Source: Amblyomma americanum (Eukaryota; Arthropoda; Arachnida; Ixodida; Ixodidae). From it: a DNA stretch of 64,000 nt. The stretch spans positions 60,865,149-60,929,148 of the forward strand of contig NC_135505.1 in the NCBI RefSeq assembly GCF_052857255.1. The letters run 5' to 3'. Positions 56,801-64,000 of this stretch are shown piece by piece. Under the pieces are notes generated by a model. That model had not been told where the DNA came from. It was given only the letters and a program-made list of their open reading frames with translations, and searched no databases. Position numbers and translations under genes: made by a program. Positions within the stretch are counted from its first letter, which is position 1, and each line of letters starts with the position of its first letter.

Positions 56801-58170
56801 ATTACTGGGATCACGACCAATACTGTCCAAAGTCCAATCAGGTGGGCTTAACTAAATGAGTGGCAGTCAGCTATGCTTAGCCCAATGCAGAATGCCATTT
56901 TTTGTTTTATTTGCTCCTACTCAGACAGTGTCCAAGGAGGCCAAGGCTAAGGTGTAAAAACCTGACAGGGCCTTGGTTCCTTGTACAATTTCTTGCATCA
57001 ATAAACAGAACTCACAGCGGTGACCGTTCGGTGAGTAGTTCGCATATAACAGAAAGCAACTTTCAATAAATATCAAAGGCACGTATCGCCTTCATTTGCC
57101 ACAGTTCAGTAAACTGAATCTTCCATATCCTTCAATGTGCTCTTTGAAAGACAATCTTCAGGAAAGCATATAAGGAGAAAAAGTGCCGATTCTAACCTGG
57201 CGAATTCTGTCCAGAAGGTGCATCATACGTGTGGTCCCTGGAGCGGAAACCTGCATGTGAGAACCAGATTACATCCACTGAGACAAAAGATTACACACGC
57301 AACAGCTTATGTGGTGTTATGTGCATGACACAACGAATATGGAATTCAATCGCGTAAAACAGCTTTTCAAGGTTTTGTAAATTCAGTAGGGAGAGGCTGA
57401 AAAGAAGAGTTCGAAAGCAAACATTCTTCACTTTTAGTTCTGCATGCAGGTATTACATTTACATTCATGCAAACAGACAATTGCTTACAAATTTATACGC
57501 CAATAGAACAGAGTCAATAGCCATTGCATTGATGAATGAAGTTGCCCAATTTCTGGCTTCATGGGAAGGACAGTACAAGCCTCCCTACTCAGGCTTAGAA
57601 CTAATGAGTGTCAGTTATGTTTAATAACAAAAACATTGATACAACTGTAACTTATTTATTAAACCATTTATAGCTGTAGTACTGCAAAATGAAAAGTTTT
57701 CAGAGCACGACTACTGGTAAAAATGTTCAGGTCACAGCGGCCCACGAATGTTGAAAATAGGCCGAACATGATGTTCCGCCTCCACCGTCTCCAAGGGCGT
57801 AATTAATCAAGTCGGTAGAAACACCCACATCTAAACTGCACACTACTGTCTCTTGAATGAAGTTAGAACATACCATATTTACTCGTGTAATACCTGCACC
57901 TCCAATTTTGGGACAAGACAAAAAAGGAAGAAACTGTCATGACAGAGTTTCACAATGCACTTCTAAGTGCAGATCAGTTCATCAATGCATTGTTCTGAAA
58001 AAGGCTTAAGGTAACCAGCTTTTCTAACACCAAGGTTGGCACAAAAGAACCCATCTCTGAGGACACACCGATTAGGTCAGGTCATCGGAAGAGCGAGAGT
58101 GGGAGCCGAGGATGACAATGGTGAATATTCATGGCGCAAGGGCAGATTTGGCCAAATTGCAGCAAGGCAT
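56801..58170. other. Upstream region of the zinc-finger gene
   Basis: It may hold the 5' exons or promoter. The coding-like SPPDWTLDSIGRDPSN segment is at about 56801-56850. A pogo-TIR-like 'accatatttactcgtgtaat' lies at 57872. Nothing else was recognised. Confidence 0.4.
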
Positions 58171-58179
58171 CAGGCACGT

Positions 58180-58352
58180 TCGTCTACACAAGGTGGGGTC
58201 AAACTCAAATTTCCAAGCATTCCACCCAGCAGAAGCCAGGGACAAGGTTTGCGTATCGTAGCACTGGTAGGTATACAGTGGCACTGGGAATCCAACAGCG
58301 GACATCCTACATGTGAGGTGCATGCTCCAATGGCTAGACCACCGCTGTAGAA
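58180..58352 (-). repeat. tRNA-derived SINE remnant
   Basis: The minus strand reads 'cagcggtggtctagccattg' followed by 'gttggattcccagtgcc', a decayed A-box/B-box pair with tRNA-like spacing, then SINE-like body sequence. It is older than the 53.5 kb SINE. Confidence 0.5.
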
Positions 58353-59494
58353 GCAGTGAACACGGCGACAGGTTGTGAATAAAAGTGCAACTTGACACCT
58401 TGTCAACTGTTGCTGCATTATCCTGAGCATAACTGCAGCACTACACTGGTTTTACAGGAATTTTGTGATGCACGAAGGCTTGGCTCTTGTAAAGGCCCAA
58501 GTCGGGCAACTAAGAAAAAACACTGCAGGTCACAAAAACTGGTAAAACTGGCGCTACCTTGACTAAAAGGTGTGCAGAGCAATCAGTATTACGGGAAAAC
58601 TAAAAAAACTGTCACAGTACACCTTATACAGCCAAATGTTACCTGCTCTTAAAAAAGCCTTAAAATGAAATGGAAGATGTCATAATGCAGGCTAAATGAA
58701 CCCAACAAGAAATACCGTTTTGAAAGAGTAAGTAATGCTATGCTCATCACGGAATGAGGTCATTCACTTGTGACCAACCACAAAGAATCTTCTTGTACTC
58801 CACAGCAAAGCAAAAAAATGCCCATAAAGCAGTGAACAGCTGCACATACAATAACATATACAATACACAGAATGATACTAACGCCACAGGTTTTGCAGAG
58901 CTATAATCTTCACAAAGCCCCAACCAGCAGACAGAGCAACAGTGTGAAGTAGTGGAGTCACACTCAATTATGTTAACATGGATGTTTAAAGATGCAAGGC
59001 CGTACAGCACAAGAATCAAGATAAAGAGTGAAACATCAAACACAGATGCACCAAAAGCCTAACTATTCCAGCACATGCAATATTCACCTTTGACATTTCT
59101 GCTTTAAAAAACAAGAAAGAACATTGAATCAATGAAAGAATCAATTTGCACACTTAAGGAACGATTACACTATGCCCAGCATAATCGCATTGTGTGCTCC
59201 TTTATATGATGTCCCATTAAGTTTTTCACAATGACCATCAGCTCCGTTCCAGAGATTTTGCTTCGATCTCTGTATAACAGGATGGGTTCTGATTCGCCTT
59301 ATTTTGCACCAAAAATAAAGGCGTCATTTTCTGCAATTTGCATTTTTAGTCGTGCATAATGTTTTGGAACCAGTGATCTTTTATCAAAAGTGAGCTCCAG
59401 CTGCTTGTTTTATTCAATTCTCCAAGTCATGAAGTTACAATTCAAATGGACATGCAACAACTTAGTGACACCGGCACAGACTGTCTTGCAAAAG
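58353..59494. other. AT-rich non-coding stretch
   Basis: Nothing recognisable on either strand. A 98-codon minus-strand hydrophobic frame (58747-59043) has no family signature. Confidence 0.4.
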
Positions 59495-60319
59495 TACCGT
59501 AAAAACCGGAATATAGGTCGAACTTTTTTTCAAAAAACCACGGTGAAAAGTCGACCCCCGTCTTATATACCGGTCATTGGCGGAAAAAATACTGAAGTTT
59601 TGCAACAATGGGTGGCTGAAGTCAGCAGCCACCATCACCATCGCCATCAGCAGCAGTGCCGCCATTTTGCGTTTCAATAGATGCAAAGCGGAAGCTAACA
59701 GCAATTTACCGTCGCCTTCAAGAAAAACACGATTCAGTACGAGGAAGTTCACGGGAACCTGGCGGCACAGCGCGAATTTGGAGTATCCGAAAAGAGCATT
59801 CAGTACCGGCGGAGGCAGAAGCTGCGTATTACAACTTGCAGCAACCAGAAGAAAACATTTCGTGGGCAGACCCTAGTGTATCGAGAATAGGAAGGAAACG
59901 TTGCGCTGCGAGCAAGATCGCTGCCTGTGACTGCCGAATGCATCCGCGTGAAAGCGGCAGAGATCGCGCGTGCCTCTAGACTCACGAGGGCGCAATTCAA
60001 AGGCTCGCCATCCTGGTTGCGGCGATTCATGAAGAGGAGGGCTTTGCTCTACGGCGCCGTACTTGCCTGTGCCAGAAACAAACACGCGGGCCGATTGGTG
60101 CGCGATATTGTTAAAAAATTTGCCGGTGTACATACAAGCAGCATTTAAATGAAATTAAATACTGTCACCATTGTGCAACCTCTCGAGTCGCATTTGTTTC
60201 AAAGTAAGAATGTCTTTCGGTACTTTTCCCATTGAAAAAGATCTTTTTCATTTTTAGGATTGGTTAGTTAGGGGGTCGACCTATATTCCGGTCCGACCTA
60301 TAGTCCGGTTTTTACGGTA
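59495..60319 (+). mobile_element. 825 bp pogo-like element, DNA-binding domains only
   Basis: The ends are inverted: TACCGTAAAAACCGG at 59495 and its complement ending at 60319, each starting with TA as expected for TA-duplicating pogo/Tc1 elements. The inner motif 'ccggaatataggtcga' occurs once on the left and twice on the right (inverted). The interior encodes transposase DNA-binding segments but no DDE catalytic domain. Confidence 0.85.
59708..60065 (+). pseudogene. Pogo-like transposase N-terminal domains (BrkDBD and Tc5-type HTH)
   Basis: The plus-strand frame at 59710 reads VAFKKNTIQYEEVHGNLAAQ then REFGVSEKSIQYRRRQ, a Brinker-type DNA-binding domain. A TAG interrupts at about 59887. 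The following ATG-like region (59927) reads TAECIRVKAAEIARASRL and GSPSWLRRFMKRRAL, matching the second (CENP-B/Tc5-type) helix-turn-helix. The frame ends at 60148 without any DDE motif. In pogo families such truncated proteins could in principle bind element ends and compete with full transposase. Here a stop separates the two domains. Confidence 0.7.
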
Positions 60320-61998
60320 TGTAACATTTCCTGAACGTTATAACTGCCCTGAAACATACACCATTTCGACCCACTGTTTTCTGGAATGCCCCACGACCAT
60401 TAAACCCCTTGCCTGTACACCCCTTTTTCATGGAGTGCCTGGCTTGTCCAAGACAGCTGAAAGACTGGCTGGTGCTTGTACATCAGGTCCCACTCCCTTT
60501 CTGGTGCTTGATTTTGAGCGATCGAATACAGTGATTCTAATACTAATATTGCTAAGTGCACACGCCGCAAGAGTAGACAGGTCTGAGGTTGCATTTGATT
60601 GCTGTATGTGGTCATGTGTTCTGTACATGCCATGACTGAATTTGGGAATCTCATTCGGAGCCTAGTCTAAACTGCTCTACCAATGTACGCCAACGGCTTC
60701 TGCTGCACGCCTCTCGAGCCAAAAAGAAAAAAAGAACCTGGTGCTCCCTCAGCGTCCGTAACACCTGAAGAGGCCACTGTGCAGCCATCTATTATTCCCG
60801 TTATTCTCTCCTTCCCTCGCCTTTGCCAAGGCGGTCGTCATTTCTGTGGAAAAAAATTATAATCTTTACAAACAGTCCACTAAACAAAATTTTTTTTGAG
60901 GATGATGCCCATTTTCTCTGTTATTTAGATCCCTGTAATTAAAACAAAACAATTATATCGAAATTATTTTCAAACACGATGCACCACTGCACATGCAATT
61001 TTACAGGTTATGAACATCAAGCAATGGGGTCATGAAAAGCTGGCAAGCGTGGTATTGAAGGCTTCTTTCTCAGGAACGTTGTACACATTGGCTTATAAAT
61101 AATAGGCATGGTATTGAAGGCTTCTTCCTCTGGAACGTTGTACACATTGGCTTATAAATAATGGCCTGAAAAAAAAAACAGAGCAAAAGAGTTTCACATT
61201 AAAATGAACACAAATGCCACAAGCACCAGCGCTTGTGTGCTTTTGTATAAACAGAAATGTGAAGAGAAGCAGCGAGCATTCACAAAAACGACATTTGTCA
61301 ACACATTGTGTCGTTTTCTTTTTTCCCTAGGCATGAAATGTGAAAGGATATGGTCAAAAACGAAGAACTACAACTGGCATAGTGCATTAAAGGACAAATA
61401 TTTGAAACTGATGTTTTATAGCAGCTAAAATGCAATGTCAATAGTGGTATACTTAGAATAGTTGGTCTAGACAGTTATCTAGGAAAAGACAGATGGCTTC
61501 CTGCAAACCTAAATTTGCGCATGCATATATGACGGTATGGTTCTGCATATGTTCGCAGCACTAGACTGCTTTCAAAGGTTCTTCAAGCAGGATGTACACT
61601 TTGTCCACATAATAATCTTCCTCATTACTGCAAATTCAAACAGAGCGTAGTAGCCTAAACACAAGTCTCTAAAGGCACAAGCGAATTGTTCATATGCTTT
61701 GTGTGTGTACAGCACATAAAATGCAGTAGGCACACGTGTGTTTGAAAGGCATCTGGTTGTGTCTACGGCTTCATGCAAGCAGAAAGCCAGATATCACTAC
61801 TACTACTGAGCATGTCAGTTTACATGTTTTCAGTAGTAACACACTTCAAAGTAAGGGTTGGAAGCATTTTGAAAGGTTAATTCTTGGAAGCTTGTAGTAC
61901 CAGGACTACATTTGTCAGCGATACCAAACAGAGCAAGAGATAATAATTACGCAATAAACCTAAATGCTATTAGTGGAGGTGTGTACGTGCTCTATATA
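60320..61998. other. No gene recognised
   Basis: It contains the 59 bp tandem duplication listed separately. Short plus frames at 60435 and 61204 lack recognisable domains. Confidence 0.4.
61051..61164. repeat. Tandem duplication, ~59 bp unit, two copies
   Basis: 'ggtattgaaggcttctttct' (61051) and 'ggtattgaaggcttcttcct' (61110) begin two units ending in 'ggcttataaataat'. They differ at only a few positions, so the duplication is fairly recent. Confidence 0.85.
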
Positions 61999-64000
61999 TT
62001 AACACGTTCACTGCGTCGTGGCCCACCGGTGGGTCACGCAACGCAGTCCAGCCGTGGTGGCGCAAACAACGAGGCGTTTCTTGCAGTGCGGCGACGATAT
62101 GCTTCCACAAATGCGTGAAAATGCGTTTCCACTATCATATCACAGATGGCGGTAGAGATATAAAGCGCGCCTGTATTTATTGACATTGGCGCTTGCAATG
62201 GGTCTGATGATAAAGCTGACGGCTATCAGGAAACAGCGCAGAAAATGTTCCAGCTACCCGCGCCAGCCTTTTGTTCGGGCGCTTTGCACATGCGCAACGT
62301 ACTTTTGAAAAGCGCTCACAATGTGTGCAAGAGCTCAGCTGAAGAATTAGTCTGTCCTATTCGCAATAACTTGGCTCACTCTCAGTGCCAAGCCTCGTGG
62401 TCCTCATCCTTGTGATTTCCATTTTTTACGAGCATTCAAAAATCGTGATGGACTGTCAAAAATTCGACGGAGGTACAGAAAACCAGAAGAAAAGACCCTG
62501 CGGTGGAAGCAGATCCGCCGGGACACACGGCAGCCCAAATACGTTGCCATCCACTTCGTGCGGCACAACTTCTGCTCCAGCGAACGTTGAGTGTCCAAGC
62601 AGCGACGATGACAGCCTCGAAGAGTTATTAGAAAGTTCTTCTGAACTGTGGGATGGTGAGTCAAGCGATTGCGGCGAAGCGGTATCTGAGGATTCAGAAA
62701 ATGGTGATGTTCAGGCTGCATTACCTACCGAAAGTTGGAATGCGATAACGACTAGAGTTAGAGCGATATCATATTCGAGCCCTCCTGTGCTAATCAGCCT
62801 CCCGACTGGCAACGATGCTCTCAGCTTGTTTTCTCTTTTTTTGACTGATGACATTTGGGACATGATGGTTCATGAGACAAACAGGTATGGGAAACAGTAC
62901 ATAGACTCGAACGTCCTACAAGAGAAATCGCGTGTGAAGAAATGGACTGAGACAAACGTGCAAGAAATGAAAGTGTTCGTTGGTGTACTGATCTGCATGG
63001 GTCTAGTAAGGCTTCCTGGTCTGCAGCACTACTGGGCAAGAAGCGATCTGTACGGCGTAAGCTGCATTCGCCAGAACATGGCCCGCGACCGGTTTCTGCT
63101 GCTACTAAGGTTCTGGCATTTCGCAGATAACGAGGAACCGAGCGCACAGCAGGATCGTCTCTATCGTATTCGACCCTTGATGGAAAAAATGAATCGCAAT
63201 TTCTGCTCAGTGTTGGAGCCAGGCAAAGAGATTGTCATTGACGAAACGATGATTCCGTGGCGTGGGCGCCTCGCCTTTAGGCAATACATCCCTGGTAAAG
63301 CCCACAAATATGGAGTCAAGCTATACAAGGCCTGCACGAAGGAGGGCTATACATTGAAAGTGCAGATATATGCCGGAAAATCTGGCGCCATAGCGGGCAT
63401 GGGGCATGCCGAAGAAGTAGTAGTAAATTTGATGGCTGGCTTCACCGGCTGCGGTCGCACACTTTTCGTCGACAACTTCCACGCGAGCATGCCGCTTGCG
63501 TCACGCCTGTTGAAAGATGATACATTTTTATGTGGCACTCTCCGATCGAACCGAAAGGGGCTTCCGAAAGAAGTTACACAAGCTAGAGTTAAAAAAGGCG
63601 AAGTCGTTGGTCTTGAATCCCACAACGGCGTAAAGGTGCTGAAGTGGTTGGATAAACGGCCCGTTCTCATGATCACAACGGTTGCTGAGCATGACGCCAG
63701 CCTTGTTGATACCGGAAAAAAAACGAGAAAGGGTGAGCCGATCATGAAACCGCGCACAGTCCTCGACTACAACGTGGTGAAAAAGGGCGTAGACTACAGT
63801 GACCAAATGACGTCCTACTACTCCTGCCTACGGAAAGGGCTCAAGTGGTATAGGAAAGCTGCGGTGGAGCTCATCGTTGGAACTGCAGTTGTGAACGCAT
63901 GGGTTGTCCGTTCAATGGTGGACGGTAAAACGTCGCCAATCATCGAATTCCGCGAGGAGTTGGCACGCGCACTCTTCGACACAGCTCAGATTGAGACCGA
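61999..64000 (+). mobile_element. piggyBac-like transposon, 5' end and transposase (runs off window)
   Basis: A TTAA at 61999-62002 is followed by 'cacgttcactgcgtcgtggc' and an internal palindrome 'cccaccggtggg'. piggyBac elements insert at and duplicate TTAA, so this is a plausible left terminus about 450 bp before the transposase. The right end is outside the window. Confidence 0.7.
62448..64000 (+). CDS. piggyBac-like transposase, intact to window edge
   Basis: Transposases of this family cut and paste DNA precisely at TTAA. The frame from ATG 62448 has no stop through 64000 (517 codons). The upstream in-frame stop is TAA at 62367. Residues 1-90 are Ser/Asp/Glu-rich, as usual for the family's N-terminus. 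The core follows with LTDDIWDMMVHETNRY (near 132), ARSDLYGV, FWHFAD and IDETMIPWRGR (Asp265). LFVDNFHAS (Asp342) and GVDYSDQM (Asp449 and Asp452) complete it. These match in order the DDD triad of piggyBac (268, 346 and 447 in the reference protein). The usual C-terminal Cys-rich domain would lie beyond the edge. It is the only transposon protein here with no visible defect. Confidence 0.93.
   Translation, partial: MDCQKFDGGTENQKKRPCGGSRSAGTHGSPNTLPSTSCGTTSAPANVECPSSDDDSLEELLESSSELWDGESSDCGEAVSEDSENGDVQAALPTESWNAITTRVRAISYSSPPVLISLPTGNDALSLFSLFLTDDIWDMMVHETNRYGKQYIDSNVLQEKSRVKKWTETNVQEMKVFVGVLICMGLVRLPGLQHYWARSDLYGVSCIRQNMARDRFLLLLRFWHFADNEEPSAQQDRLYRIRPLMEKMNRNFCSVLEPGKEIVIDETMIPWRGRLAFRQYIPGKAHKYGVKLYKACTKEGYTLKVQIYAGKSGAIAGMGHAEEVVVNLMAGFTGCGRTLFVDNFHASMPLASRLLKDDTFLCGTLRSNRKGLPKEVTQARVKKGEVVGLESHNGVKVLKWLDKRPVLMITTVAEHDASLVDTGKKTRKGEPIMKPRTVLDYNVVKKGVDYSDQMTSYYSCLRKGLKWYRKAAVELIVGTAVVNAWVVRSMVDGKTSPIIEFREELARALFDTAQIET

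Noticed and set aside
58747..59043. 98-codon hydrophobic minus-strand ORF as a membrane protein
   Set aside because: AT-rich sequence gives hydrophobic translations by chance. There is no family signature, codon pattern or neighbouring exon to support it.
1..64000. CRISPR arrays, bacterial operons, ribosomal RNA genes
   Set aside because: No regularly spaced repeats, ribosome-binding-site-led gene clusters or rRNA-like sequence were seen. Content is that of a eukaryotic nuclear genome.

Overview
This window looks like nuclear DNA of an arthropod, most probably a hard (ixodid, metastriate) tick. There are no prokaryotic-style operons, and almost every recognisable coding stretch belongs to a transposable element or its decayed remains. 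The tick assignment is inference. It rests on tRNA-derived SINEs that resemble, from memory, tick SINEs such as Ruka, on abundant I-type and RTE-type LINEs, on Penelope-like elements and on pogo/Tigger-type transposons. No search was run.

Layout, left to right. 0.7-1.3 kb is a fragment of a large repeated block (copy C). 1.6-9.5 kb is a tick repeat (family Y) split by a 5.5 kb I-type LINE (LINE-1, 2.3-7.8 kb, heavily decayed) and by a truncated SINE. 10.3-13.2 kb holds a Tc1/mariner transposase scrap, a 738 bp foldback element with TA ends and a copy of repeat Z. 17.3-18.2 kb is a 5'-truncated RTE-type LINE. 18.5-23.9 kb is copy A of a roughly 4-5 kb repeated block, carrying a Penelope-like element (PLE-1). 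24.2-27.3 kb holds another Y copy, two LINE 3' fragments on the minus strand and PLE-2. 27.7-37.0 kb is copy B of the block. It is interrupted by about 4.9 kb that includes a head-to-head PLE palindrome (PLE-3) and an unrecognised 244-codon ORF. 37.0-41.8 kb is a second, much better preserved I-type LINE (LINE-2) whose 3' end is fused to a SINE tail. 42.4-42.8 kb is a MITE-like element with many GTCGGG motifs. 42.9-45.8 kb is a Tigger-like transposon (minus strand) with repeat Z inside it. 46.2-51.4 kb is a stack: LINE remnant, pogo-like transposon with a BrkDBD-type N-terminus, Ty3/gypsy Pol remnant, and a 701 bp TRIM with perfectly readable 125 bp LTRs.

51.4-59.5 kb is much poorer in repeats. 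It holds the only likely host gene, a seven-finger C2H2 zinc-finger protein on the minus strand (terminal coding exon about 55.77-56.5 kb, with two candidate short introns upstream), and a tRNA-SINE at 53.5 kb. 59.5-60.3 kb is an 825 bp pogo-like element that keeps only DNA-binding domains. From 62.0 kb to the window end is a piggyBac-like element whose transposase frame (ATG at 62448) is open to the edge and keeps the DDD catalytic aspartates.

The genes do not form a pathway. The value of the region is as a record of nested insertion. Several insertions have an unoccupied homologous site elsewhere in the same window (PLE-1, a 44 bp retroposed tail, a SINE in Y). The less usual structures are the three PLE copies with inverted terminal repeats, the LINE-SINE chimera, the TRIM, and the DNA-binding-only pogo derivative.
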